The notes beneath the pieces were generated by a model. That model did not search any database. It was not told where the DNA came from and was given only the letters and a program-made list of their open reading frames with translations. 64,000 nt of DNA from assembly GCF_015326965.1 (NCBI RefSeq), contig NZ_CP017659.1, positions 5,832,001 through 5,896,000 of the forward strand. The letters run 5' to 3'. Below, piece after piece: positions 10,080 to 18,812 of the stretch. The DNA comes from Paenibacillus sp. JZ16 (GTDB taxonomy: Bacteria > Bacillota > Bacilli > Paenibacillales > Paenibacillaceae). The translations under genes and the position numbers were made by a program. How positions within the stretch are numbered: position 1 is the stretch's first letter; each line of letters begins with the position of its first letter.

Positions 10080-10138
10080 AGAGGCTGTCCCTTTCATAGA
10101 TATGATCTATGGAGGCGACAGTCTCTTCTTTTGTTCTT
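10080..10138 (+). terminator. Rho-independent terminator after modular hydrolase
   Basis: AGAGGCTGTC pairs with GACAGTCTCT, with an inner CATAGAT/ATCTATG helix, then TCTTCTTTTG. It ends the single-gene transcript of the secreted hydrolase. Confidence 0.8.
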
Positions 10139-10229
10139 TGGTGAAATGCGGACGCGAAGCCCACCACCATTACTTTTTCAACAAAATCTAAAAATAGTTC
10201 AATATTCACGTTGCGAGGTCATGAATATT

Positions 10230-10283
10230 TTCAATAAAAACAACGATTTCATCATGTCGAATTCAAATTGGAGTCGGTAACAT
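10230..10283 (+). promoter_or_regulatory. conserved promoter element, copy 2
   Basis: The 17-base box TTCAATAAAAACAACGA at 10230-10246 is identical to that at 7268. It is followed at the same distances by ATCATGT, a -35-like TGTCGA (10255-10260), 17 bases, and TAACAT (10278-10283), then ATGAAA. It sits about 50 bases before the oxidoreductase gene that opens the 10.3-21.7 kb operon. Confidence 0.55.
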
Positions 10284-10335
10284 GAAATCATCATGCGGTC
10301 TGCTGGAATAACAGGATGAAAGAGGTGTAGTAAGG

Positions 10336-11619
10336 ATGTGGATGAAAGAGTATCCGTTAGCGGATTCCTATGATGTTGTTGTTGTCGGTGGAGGGTCTGC
10401 AGGTTTTACGGCTGCGATTCAAGCAGCACGTGCAGGGGCAAAGACCACCCTTATTGAGAAGAATAGTATCCTTGGCGGCACAACGGTGGTGGCAGCGGTC
10501 GATTTCCCCGGTCTATTTCACGCATGTGGGAAGCAGGTCATTGGAGGCATAGGTTGGGAAGCCATTGAGCGTACAGTGGCCAAAGGAGGAGCGACCCTGC
10601 CGGATTTCACCAAATCGGTGGGGAATAGGCATTGGGAACACCAAATAAGGGTCAATCGATTTGTATATAGTACCATCCTTGAAGAAATGTGCCTGGAAGC
10701 CGGTGTCGTGCTTCGTTACCATGAAATGCCGGCAGCTGTCTATGTGCAGGGTCAGGAGCGCCGGCTGATGACAGCAGGAAAATCAGGACTTTCAGCTATT
10801 GGATTCAAGAAGATGGTGGATGGAACCGGCGATGCCAATATGGCAGGACTGATGGGATATGAGCGGGTAAAGGGGGAAGTGCTGCAGCCGGGAACACTGG
10901 TCTATAAGCTTGGCGGATATCAGATGGAACAGGTCGATGTCACCGCATTGAAAGAGGCTTACTCCACCGCCTTGCAAGCTGGAAATATCAGGAGGACCGA
11001 TCATCTGCCAGGAGAAATCCCGTTGTACAGGGAGCTCCAAAGCAGGGGAAGCAGTTCGCTGCATATTACCGATATTGATGGTTCAACTTCGTTGACGAAG
11101 TCCCATGCTGAAATTGAAGCAAGAAAGGCGCTAATGCGCATTTACAGTTTGCTCAGGGGCATTCCCGGCTGCGAACAGCTGTATGTTGAGTATTTTGCCA
11201 ATGAATGCGGGATTCGGGAAACGTGGCGTATTGCCGGAGAAGAATGGGTAGACGCGGACCGTTATATCAGTGGCTATCGATGGCCGGATGCGGTTTGCTA
11301 CAGCTACTATCCGATCGATATCCATCAGCACGATTCCAATACGACGGATGTTCGGCCTCTGGCCGAAGGTGTGGTACCAACCATTCCTTATGGGGCATTG
11401 GTACCTCGCGGAAGCGATCATTTGCTTGCAGCTGGGCGATGTGCTTCCGGTGACCGGGTTGCTCATTCGGCCTACCGGGTTCAAGCCAGCTGCATGGCTA
11501 TGGGGCAGGCAGCTGGCGCCGCCGCTGCAATTGCTGCTCGGGATGATATATCGGTCCGGCAGGTGAACCTGGAGGAAGTAAGAGATGTGCTGCTGGCGCA
11601 CGCTGCGATTGTGCCTTAG
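10336..11619 (+). CDS. FAD-dependent oxidoreductase
   Basis: A protein of 427 residues with the dinucleotide-binding start 'VVVVGGGSAGFTAAIQAA' (about residues 15-32) and a C-terminal FAD-contact segment 'LLAAGRCASGDRVAHSAYRVQ'. This is the pfam12831-type FAD_oxidored family, found widely in glycan-use loci. ATG 10336 follows AGAGGTG by eight bases. As first gene of the operon it may oxidise a sugar or sugar derivative; the substrate is unknown. No signal peptide, so cytoplasmic. Confidence 0.85.
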   Translation: MWMKEYPLADSYDVVVVGGGSAGFTAAIQAARAGAKTTLIEKNSILGGTTVVAAVDFPGLFHACGKQVIGGIGWEAIERTVAKGGATLPDFTKSVGNRHWEHQIRVNRFVYSTILEEMCLEAGVVLRYHEMPAAVYVQGQERRLMTAGKSGLSAIGFKKMVDGTGDANMAGLMGYERVKGEVLQPGTLVYKLGGYQMEQVDVTALKEAYSTALQAGNIRRTDHLPGEIPLYRELQSRGSSSLHITDIDGSTSLTKSHAEIEARKALMRIYSLLRGIPGCEQLYVEYFANECGIRETWRIAGEEWVDADRYISGYRWPDAVCYSYYPIDIHQHDSNTTDVRPLAEGVVPTIPYGALVPRGSDHLLAAGRCASGDRVAHSAYRVQASCMAMGQAAGAAAAIAARDDISVRQVNLEEVRDVLLAHAAIVP

Positions 11620-11653
11620 TAATGATGCAGATTAAGGAGGGAATAGAAGCGAT

Positions 11654-13237
11654 ATGAAATTTACAATTAAACTCTCACAAGCAGCAGCGGAAGTCGTGGA
11701 TTCTTTAACAAACCGGGAGTTGCTGGACCAAGTATGCTGCCCGACGTATACGAGAGTGGGCCCGGACCGGACGGAAACCTTTGGAGCGATGTTTTTCCAT
11801 CCTACGGAGCGGGAGGAGCTTGAGCAGCAAATCGAACGATTCCAATCCAGATGCAAGATCCCCCCGTTTATTGTCAGTGATCTTGAATGCGGTGCAGGTA
11901 ATATGGTGCTTGGTGCAACGAAATTCCCGTCGATGATGTCGATCAGCCAAACCAATTCAGAAGAACTGGCTTATGAGGTTGGAGCCATTGCTGCCAAGGA
12001 AGCCGGTGAGCTCGGATATAACTGGACGTTCTCGCCGGTCGCGGATCTGGCATACGACCCGGACAGCCCTGTCGTCGGCATACGAAGCGCGGGTAAGGAT
12101 CCGGAACATACGGTAAAAATGGTGTCGGCTTATATGCGGGGTCTTCAGGACCATGGCATGATGGCAACGATCAAGCATTTTCCAGGGGATGGATTTGGAA
12201 CATATGATCAACATTTGACGACCCCAGTGAATCCATTATCGAGGGAAGAATGGAGAGCTGGACCTGGCAAAGTGTTCAAGGATCTCATTGACGATGGCGC
12301 GATGGCGATCATGCCAGGTCATATATCTTTGCCGGCTTTTGATGAGATCGATGAGGCGACGGGAACCTATCCGCCTGCCACGATATCCAGGAAGCTTCTG
12401 GTTGACCTGCTCCGCGGCGAGCTTGGGTTTGATGGGCTGATCGTTACCGATGCGGTGGAGATGGGGGGACTTGTAGGGTACATAAATTATTTTGACGCCT
12501 GTGCTCTGGCATTAGAGAATGGCTGCGACATCCTGCTCTTCACAAGAATGGATGACATATTCTACAGGGAGATGGAACAGCGTCTTGAGACCGGTATGCT
12601 GTCGATCGACACGTTGAAAAAGCGGGCTCTTCGAATTGTGTCACTCAAGTTTCAGTTGGGACTGATGGATGGAACGCACCGAGTCGTCGAAGCATCCAAT
12701 CCGATTCGTAATCTTGAAGCAGCTAAGGAAGTCGTAGCTAAGAGTATCACTGTCGTAAGAGACCGAAAGCAGTTGATACCGTATCCGATCACCAGACAGA
12801 CCCGAGTTCTTCATGTAGTGATCATGAACCATGCTGATCGATATGCGGAGCTCTACGACAAAATGAAAGATGAACTCGGAAAACATACAGACCAGCTGAC
12901 TCAGTGGGTTGACCCGGGACCCGACAATCTATACCGTGCGATGTGCGAACAGGCCTATGATCTTGTTATATGTTCGATTGGAAGCAAGCTTAGTTACGGA
13001 CTGAACGTCGTTCGTCTGCACGATGAGGTTGCCAGAAATATGATGGCCGGGTGGAGCAAGTTGGGTACGCCGATCATCTTTGTGTCTCATTTTCATTCCT
13101 ATGTGCATAAAGAATACGAGACTTCCATCGATACGATCGTGAACACATACGGTGACATTGACTGCACAATTGAATATCTAATTGAGGGCATATTCGGGAA
13201 GAGGGGGCTGAATCGCAGCCTGTATGCACATGATTAA
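11654..13237 (+). CDS. glycoside hydrolase family 3 enzyme (NagZ-like)
   Basis: A protein of 527 residues with the GH3 signature 'KHFPGDGFGTYDQH' and the nucleophile motif 'GLIVTDAVEMGGL' (D266). The NagZ-type acid/base His-Asp loop resembles KHFPGxGxxxxDSH, but with D in place of H after the glycine, so the exact specificity (N-acetylglucosaminidase versus glucosidase) is open. It has an extra C-terminal domain beyond the usual 340-residue NagZ. No signal peptide; it probably acts on imported oligosaccharides. The start ATG 11654 follows AAGGAGGG. Confidence 0.88.
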   Translation: MKFTIKLSQAAAEVVDSLTNRELLDQVCCPTYTRVGPDRTETFGAMFFHPTEREELEQQIERFQSRCKIPPFIVSDLECGAGNMVLGATKFPSMMSISQTNSEELAYEVGAIAAKEAGELGYNWTFSPVADLAYDPDSPVVGIRSAGKDPEHTVKMVSAYMRGLQDHGMMATIKHFPGDGFGTYDQHLTTPVNPLSREEWRAGPGKVFKDLIDDGAMAIMPGHISLPAFDEIDEATGTYPPATISRKLLVDLLRGELGFDGLIVTDAVEMGGLVGYINYFDACALALENGCDILLFTRMDDIFYREMEQRLETGMLSIDTLKKRALRIVSLKFQLGLMDGTHRVVEASNPIRNLEAAKEVVAKSITVVRDRKQLIPYPITRQTRVLHVVIMNHADRYAELYDKMKDELGKHTDQLTQWVDPGPDNLYRAMCEQAYDLVICSIGSKLSYGLNVVRLHDEVARNMMAGWSKLGTPIIFVSHFHSYVHKEYETSIDTIVNTYGDIDCTIEYLIEGIFGKRGLNRSLYAHD

Positions 13238-13268
13238 CTCCAAATCCTGGAGTAGAGGTGGGTGCAGC

Positions 13269-15524
13269 ATGAAGAAGATCACGGCGTTGAACTGGGAGGT
13301 GGGCTGGAGTGATCATGCGGGGCAATTTCCGGATCGCTGGGTCCCTGCCACCGTACCCGGCGCAGTCCAATTGGATTGGGCCCGGGCTGAAGGATGGGGA
13401 GATCACACCTATGGTGAGAATTGGCGTCAATATGAATGGATGGAGGATAAAACCTGGACGTATCGGGCTTGGCTGCGCCCCCCGGCAAGTTCACCAGGCG
13501 AGCGGCTCTATTTCATATCGAAAGGAATCGATTACAGCTTTCATATTCGCCTGGACGGCACCGAGCTGCTGCAGCAAGAGGGGATGTTCACGCCGGTAGA
13601 ACTGGATCTGACCGAGTACTTACGCGGGGAGGACGGTCTGCTTGAAATCGTGATCGATCCTGTCCCCAAGCGTCCTGGCGCACCTCCCGGCAGAGGTCGT
13701 TCACAGGCGGACCACTCCTGCAAGCCGGCGGTGAGCTACGGGTGGGATTGGCATCCACGCCTGATCCCGCTCGGAATCTGGGACGATACGTACCTTGTCG
13801 TCAGGCCGGAAGCGCATCTTGCGTCTTCTGAGGTGCGTTATGAATTAACAGAAGCGCTGGATGAAGCGGCATTGGAGCTGCAAGTGCGTCTTAGCCAACC
13901 TGCAGCGGGGGAGCTGCAATGGAGGCTGATCGGTCCCGAGGGAGAGACGGTATTTGAGGAAGCATGGGTTGTAAACGATGAAAGCCCGGTCCATGCGATA
14001 CAGAAGAGGCTTTTGAAGCCTCGGCTATGGTGGCCGCATGATCATGGTGAACAGCCCCTGTACCGCTCGGAGGTGAGTTTCAAGCCGGTGGATAGTTCGG
14101 GCTCATCGACATCCAGCAGGCATCAGAGGATCGGCTTCCGACGCGCAAGGCTGGTGATGCACGAAGGGGCATGGAAGGAGCCCTCCCAATTTCCCAAGAG
14201 TCGAAGCAATCCGCCGATCACGATGGAGATCAACGGCCGGCAGATATTTTGCAAAGGCACGAACTGGGTAAACCCGGACATTTTCCCGGGGCGAATTCGC
14301 GCAGAGGATTACGGAATCCTGCTGGACTTGGCCAAGGCAGCCCATATGAACATGCTCCGGGTGTGGGGAGGAGGGATTGTCAACAAGGAATCCTTTTTCG
14401 AGCGATGCGACGAAATCGGGCTAATGGTCTGGCAGGAGTTCCCGCTGGCATGCAACCAATATCCGGACACCCCTGCTTATCTCCGGGTGCTGGATCAGGA
14501 ATCGCGCTCGATCATCGAGCGTCTTCGGAGGCATGCGTCGGTGGTGCTGTGGTGCGGCGGCAATGAGCTGTTCAATTCTTGGTCCAAAATGACGGATCAA
14601 TCGTTGCCGCTCAGGCTTTTAAATGCGAACTGTTACATGCTGGATCCCCATACCCCTTTTTTGATGACATCACCGATCGAGGGCATGGCTCACGGGAATT
14701 ACGTGTTTCGTTATGAATCCGGCGAGGATGTCCTGCAGTCCATGCCTAAGGCGAGGAATACGGCTTACACCGAGTTCGGCATACCCTCACCTGCATCTGT
14801 TGAACAATTAGAGAGCTTTATCCCAGCCAAAGAGCTGTTCCCGCCTAGACCTGGCACGACATGGGAGTCTCATCACGGATTCGGCGCTTGGCAGGGGGAT
14901 ACTTGGCTGATGCCGGAGCTCATCCAGCATTACTTCGGGCCAAGCGAGACCTTGGAGCAATTGGTGGACCGCGGTCAGCTGCTGCAGTCGGAAGGGTACA
15001 AATGTATCTACGAGGAAGCCCGCCGTCAAAAGCCGGTATGCTCCATGGCCCTGAACTGGTGTTATAACGAGCCTTGGCCGACCGCAGCCAATAACAGCAT
15101 CATCATGTATCCGGCCAGGCCGAAGCCGGCATATTACGCAGTGCAAGCTTCATGCAGGCCTGTCCTTGCAAGCGCTCGCATACCAAAGTTTGTGTGGAGG
15201 CCAGGGGAATGGTTTGAGCCAGAGCTATGGCTGCTGAGCGATAGTCCCGACAACATCAAGCCTGGACGAATAGGAGTGTATGTAACGTTCGGTGCGGGTG
15301 AGAAATTGTTATTGCAGGAGTGGGATTTTCCTTCTATCCCGCCTGGTATGAACCAGATCGGCCCGACTGCAAGATGGTTGCTGCCTGACATGGCCTCCGG
15401 CAGAATGAAACTCGAATTGGTCGTGACTGACAGGCCAGAGTGGGATTCCGAGTATATTTTGTTATTCAAGAACGGCGAGAGCACGGAAAAAGCATCTGGG
15501 CACACACTGAATCTGAATCTATGA
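13269..15524 (+). CDS. GH2 beta-mannosidase-like enzyme, copy 1
   Basis: A protein of 751 residues with the beta-sandwich 'jelly roll' start ('WVPATVPGAVQLDW'), the TIM-barrel block 'FCKGTNWVNPDIFPGR', acid/base E433 in 'CGGNELFNSW' and probable nucleophile E502 in 'YTEFGIPS'. These features match GH2 beta-mannosidases and exo-glucosaminidases more than LacZ. An in-frame GTG-less extension back to 13224 exists, but ATG 13269 has the AGAGGTGGG site. It is cytoplasmic by sequence. A near-copy follows immediately. Confidence 0.88.
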   Translation: MKKITALNWEVGWSDHAGQFPDRWVPATVPGAVQLDWARAEGWGDHTYGENWRQYEWMEDKTWTYRAWLRPPASSPGERLYFISKGIDYSFHIRLDGTELLQQEGMFTPVELDLTEYLRGEDGLLEIVIDPVPKRPGAPPGRGRSQADHSCKPAVSYGWDWHPRLIPLGIWDDTYLVVRPEAHLASSEVRYELTEALDEAALELQVRLSQPAAGELQWRLIGPEGETVFEEAWVVNDESPVHAIQKRLLKPRLWWPHDHGEQPLYRSEVSFKPVDSSGSSTSSRHQRIGFRRARLVMHEGAWKEPSQFPKSRSNPPITMEINGRQIFCKGTNWVNPDIFPGRIRAEDYGILLDLAKAAHMNMLRVWGGGIVNKESFFERCDEIGLMVWQEFPLACNQYPDTPAYLRVLDQESRSIIERLRRHASVVLWCGGNELFNSWSKMTDQSLPLRLLNANCYMLDPHTPFLMTSPIEGMAHGNYVFRYESGEDVLQSMPKARNTAYTEFGIPSPASVEQLESFIPAKELFPPRPGTTWESHHGFGAWQGDTWLMPELIQHYFGPSETLEQLVDRGQLLQSEGYKCIYEEARRQKPVCSMALNWCYNEPWPTAANNSIIMYPARPKPAYYAVQASCRPVLASARIPKFVWRPGEWFEPELWLLSDSPDNIKPGRIGVYVTFGAGEKLLLQEWDFPSIPPGMNQIGPTARWLLPDMASGRMKLELVVTDRPEWDSEYILLFKNGESTEKASGHTLNLNL
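13304..15180 (+). repeat. tandem gene duplication, first copy
   Basis: DNA from here is highly similar to 15591-17460 (shift 2287 bases, then 2281 after a 6-base indel near 13690). By eye the stretch around 14192-14648 matches copy 2 without a difference, while 14690-14980 is clearly diverged. This is a duplicated gene, not a mobile element. Confidence 0.85.
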
Positions 15525-15555
15525 TCGTGCAATGATTAGATAATGGAGGTTGGAT

Positions 15556-17805
15556 ATGGTCACCAGACAGACAATGGAATGGGAAGTAGGCTGGAGTGAT
15601 CATGCGGGGCAAGCTCCGGATCGCTGGGTCCCTGCCACCGTACCCGGCGCAGTCCAATTGGATTGGGCTCGAGCTGAAGGATGGGGGGATCACACCTATG
15701 GTGAGAATTGGCGTCAATATGAATGGATGGAGGATAAAACCTGGACGTATCGGGCTTGGCTGCGCCCCCCGGCAAGTTCACCAGGCGAGCGGCTCTATTT
15801 CATATCGAAAGGAATCGATTACAGCTTTCATATTCGCCTTGACGGCACCGAGCTGCTGCAGCAAGAGGGAATGTTCACGCCAGTGGAACTGGACCTGACG
15901 GAGCGCTTACGCGGGGAGGGCGGTCTGCTGGAGATCGTGATCGATCCTGTCCCTAAGCGTCTTGGAGCGCCTAGAAGCCGGGATCAGGCGGATCACTCCT
16001 GCAAGCCGGCGGTGAGCTACGGGTGGGATTGGCATCCTCGCCTGATCCCGCTCGGAATCTGGGACGATACGTACCTTGTCGTCAGGCCGGAAGCACATCT
16101 TGCGTCTTCTGAGGTGCGTTATGAATTAACAGAAACGCTGGATGAAGCGGCATTGGAGCTGCAAGTGCGTCTTAGCCAACCTGCAGCGGGGGAGCTGCAA
16201 TGGAGGCTGATCGGTCCCGAGGGGGAGACGGTATTTGAAGAAGCATGGGCTGTAAACGGTGAAAGCCCGGTCCATGCGATACAGAAGAGGCTTTCGAAGC
16301 CTCGGCTATGGTGGCCGCATGATCATGGTGAACAGCCCCTGTACCGCTCGGAGGTGAGTTTCAAGCCGGCGGATAGTTCGGGCACATCGACATCCAGCAG
16401 GCATCAGAGGATCGGCTTCCGACGCGCAAGGCTGGTGATGCACGAAGGGGCATGGAAGGAGCCCTCCCAGTTTCCCAAGAGTCGAAGCAATCCGCCGATC
16501 ACGATGGAGATCAACGGCCGGCAGATATTTTGCAAAGGCACGAACTGGGTAAACCCGGACATTTTCCCGGGGCGAATTCGCGCAGAGGATTACGGAATCC
16601 TGCTGGACTTGGCCAAGGCAGCCCATATGAACATGCTCCGGGTGTGGGGAGGAGGGATTGTCAACAAGGAATCCTTTTTCGAGCGATGCGACGAAATCGG
16701 GCTAATGGTCTGGCAGGAGTTCCCGCTGGCATGCAACCAATATCCGGACACCCCTGCTTATCTCCGGGTGCTGGATCAGGAATCGCGCTCGATCATCGAG
16801 CGTCTTCGGAGGCATGCGTCGGTGGTGCTGTGGTGCGGCGGCAATGAGCTGTTCAATTCTTGGTCCAAAATGACGGATCAATCGTTGCCGCTCAGGCTTT
16901 TAAATGCGAACTGTTACATGCTGGATCCCCGTACCCCTTTTTTGATGACATCGCCGATCGAGGGCATGGGGCATGGACATTATATGTTCCAATACCGGAA
17001 CGGCGAGGATGTGCTCCAGTCCATGCCTAAGGCCAGGAACACCGCATATACCGAATTTGGTGTTCCTTCCCCGTCGTCCGTAGAGCAGTTAAAGAGCTTT
17101 ATTCCCGCTGATGAACTGTATCCGCCACGACCCGGGACGGCTTGGGAAAGTCATCACGCATTCCATGCGTTGTCAGATAATATGTGGCTGATGGCCGACC
17201 AGATTGAGCATTATCTCGGTCCCTGGGAGACGCTGGAACAGCTGGTGGAGTACGGTCAGCTGCTGCAGTCGGAAGGGTACAAATGTATCTATGAAGAAGC
17301 CCGCCGTCAAAAGCCGATATGCTCCATGGCCCTGAATTGGTGTTATAACGAGCCTTGGCCGACTGCAGCCAATAACAGCATCATCATGTATCCGGCCAAG
17401 CCGAAGCCGGCTTATTATGCAGTGCAAGCTTCATGCAGACCTGTCCTCGCAAGCGCACGCATTCCAAGGTTTACTTGGAAAGAAGGCGAATGGTTTGAGC
17501 CTGAACTATGGATGTTGAATGACAGCGCGGAGCAGGTCCCGGCAGGCCGGATCGAAGCCTGGTTGACCGTTGGATCGAGTGAACGACAATTCGTGTTGGC
17601 ATGGGATTATGCCGATCTGGCATCTAATGAGAATCGGCGCGGACCAACAGCCAGAATCAAACTCCCTCGTTCGGAAACCGGCAGAATGAGGTTAGAATTG
17701 ATCGTCGTCAACCGACCAGAGTGGAATTCGGAATACGTCCTGTCTTTTAAGGGGCATCATCCGCGTACTGAACCTGATCGGAATACGCTGAATTTTGGTT
17801 CATAG
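15556..17805 (+). CDS. GH2 beta-mannosidase-like enzyme, copy 2
   Basis: A protein of 749 residues, paralogue of the gene directly upstream, with acid/base E431 in 'CGGNELFNSW' and nucleophile motif 'YTEFGVPSP'. A TTG at 15550 is in frame but touches the GGAGG; ATG 15556 is better placed. It differs from copy 1 mainly at the very N-terminus, in residues that follow the acid/base region (about 470-570), and in the C-terminal 120 residues. The diverged block includes loops after the nucleophile, which suggests a shifted substrate range. Confidence 0.88.
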   Translation: MVTRQTMEWEVGWSDHAGQAPDRWVPATVPGAVQLDWARAEGWGDHTYGENWRQYEWMEDKTWTYRAWLRPPASSPGERLYFISKGIDYSFHIRLDGTELLQQEGMFTPVELDLTERLRGEGGLLEIVIDPVPKRLGAPRSRDQADHSCKPAVSYGWDWHPRLIPLGIWDDTYLVVRPEAHLASSEVRYELTETLDEAALELQVRLSQPAAGELQWRLIGPEGETVFEEAWAVNGESPVHAIQKRLSKPRLWWPHDHGEQPLYRSEVSFKPADSSGTSTSSRHQRIGFRRARLVMHEGAWKEPSQFPKSRSNPPITMEINGRQIFCKGTNWVNPDIFPGRIRAEDYGILLDLAKAAHMNMLRVWGGGIVNKESFFERCDEIGLMVWQEFPLACNQYPDTPAYLRVLDQESRSIIERLRRHASVVLWCGGNELFNSWSKMTDQSLPLRLLNANCYMLDPRTPFLMTSPIEGMGHGHYMFQYRNGEDVLQSMPKARNTAYTEFGVPSPSSVEQLKSFIPADELYPPRPGTAWESHHAFHALSDNMWLMADQIEHYLGPWETLEQLVEYGQLLQSEGYKCIYEEARRQKPICSMALNWCYNEPWPTAANNSIIMYPAKPKPAYYAVQASCRPVLASARIPRFTWKEGEWFEPELWMLNDSAEQVPAGRIEAWLTVGSSERQFVLAWDYADLASNENRRGPTARIKLPRSETGRMRLELIVVNRPEWNSEYVLSFKGHHPRTEPDRNTLNFGS
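15591..17460 (+). repeat. tandem gene duplication, second copy
   Basis: Partner of 13304-15180. Similarity is uneven: very high up to about 16970, low to about 17255, high again around 17262-17460, then low to the end of the gene. That mosaic is the usual trace of gene conversion between tandem copies. Confidence 0.8.
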
Positions 17806-17936
17806 AACCTCCCTGGCGTCTAGAGAATCTATTCAAGCAACGGAAATGGGAGAAACGAAAGCTCCATCCAGAAATGACAGCACTTAAAGCACTTTATGAA
17901 AAAGAACTAGACCTGTTTAAGGTTGTGAAGAAATAA
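17806..17936 (+). pseudogene. possible coding remnant (C-terminal fragment)
   Basis: Between the GH2 copy and the aldolase one frame is open from 17805 to the TAA at 17933-17935, reading 43 charged residues such as 'RKLHPEMTALKALYEKELD'. It has no start codon with a ribosome binding site. It could be the tail of a deleted gene left by the duplication or rearrangement. I do not recognise the family, and chance is possible. Confidence 0.25.
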
Positions 17937-17957
17937 ATGAATTGGAGATGGGTGACC

Positions 17958-18812
17958 ATGAGGGCAGATGCAAGGTTACGAAGAATGTTCAGTGAGGCGG
18001 GTAAGTGTTTTGACGTAGCCATCGATCACGGTTTTTTTAATGAGTATTCCTTTTTGCAATCCATAGAAAACATGAAACAAGCGGTCGAAACCGTCGTAAA
18101 AGCCAACCCGGATTGTATTCAGCTTAGCCTTGGCCAATCCAAGCTGCTGCAGCATATTCCTGGTAAATGCAAACCTGGCTTGGTTCTGCGTACCGATGCA
18201 GCAAATATCTATGGTCCAGAATTACCTCATTATTTATTTAGCCAAGTAATAGATCATGCCGTCGAGCATGCGGTTCGAATGGATGCTGTAGCTGTATGTG
18301 TGAATTTGCTTCTTCTACCGAATCAACCAGAGCTGCATTACCAATGTGTGAAAAATGTCATGAAGTTAAAAACGGATTGTGAACGCTACGGTATGGTCCT
18401 CATGGTGGAGCCGCTTGTGATGCTGCCTAATGAAGCGAAAGGAGGCTACATGGTAGACGGTGATATTGAGAAAATCATTCCCCTTGTCAGACAGGCCGTT
18501 GAGCTTGGGGGCGATGTAATCAAAGCGGATCCATGCGATAACATCCTGGAGTACCATCGGGTTATAGAGACTGCCTCTGGAGTACCCGTGCTTGTTCGGG
18601 GAGGCGGCCGAGCCTCCGATGAAGAGATTGTGAACCGTACCGTGAGTTTGATGGATCAAGGAGCATCCGGCATTGTATATGGGAGGAACGTGATCCAGCA
18701 TCCCCATCCAGCACGTATGACGCAGGCCTTAATGGAAATTGTGCACAGAGGCTGCAGCGCAGAGATGGCCCTTGCGATCTTAAACGGGGAGGACATGGCG
18801 GATGAGGCATAA
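17958..18812 (+). CDS. class I aldolase, DhnA/LsrF-like (DeoC/LacD superfamily)
   Basis: A protein of 284 residues with 'FDVAIDHGFFNEYSF' near the start, the Schiff-base lysine K189 in 'GDVIKADPCD' and the phosphate-binding 'VLVRGGGRASDEEI' and 'GASGIVYGRNV' loops. These are the features of archaeal-type class I fructose-bisphosphate aldolases and relatives. ATG 17958 is preferred over 17937 because GGAG lies ten bases ahead. It overlaps the dehydrogenase gene by 11 bases. It probably splits a phosphorylated ketose produced by the kinase and isomerase encoded downstream. Confidence 0.82.
   Translation: MRADARLRRMFSEAGKCFDVAIDHGFFNEYSFLQSIENMKQAVETVVKANPDCIQLSLGQSKLLQHIPGKCKPGLVLRTDAANIYGPELPHYLFSQVIDHAVEHAVRMDAVAVCVNLLLLPNQPELHYQCVKNVMKLKTDCERYGMVLMVEPLVMLPNEAKGGYMVDGDIEKIIPLVRQAVELGGDVIKADPCDNILEYHRVIETASGVPVLVRGGGRASDEEIVNRTVSLMDQGASGIVYGRNVIQHPHPARMTQALMEIVHRGCSAEMALAILNGEDMADEA

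Noticed and set aside
13304..17460. 2.3-kb direct repeat as a mobile element or CRISPR-like structure
   Set aside because: The repeat units are whole GH2 genes without transposase, terminal repeats or short spacers.
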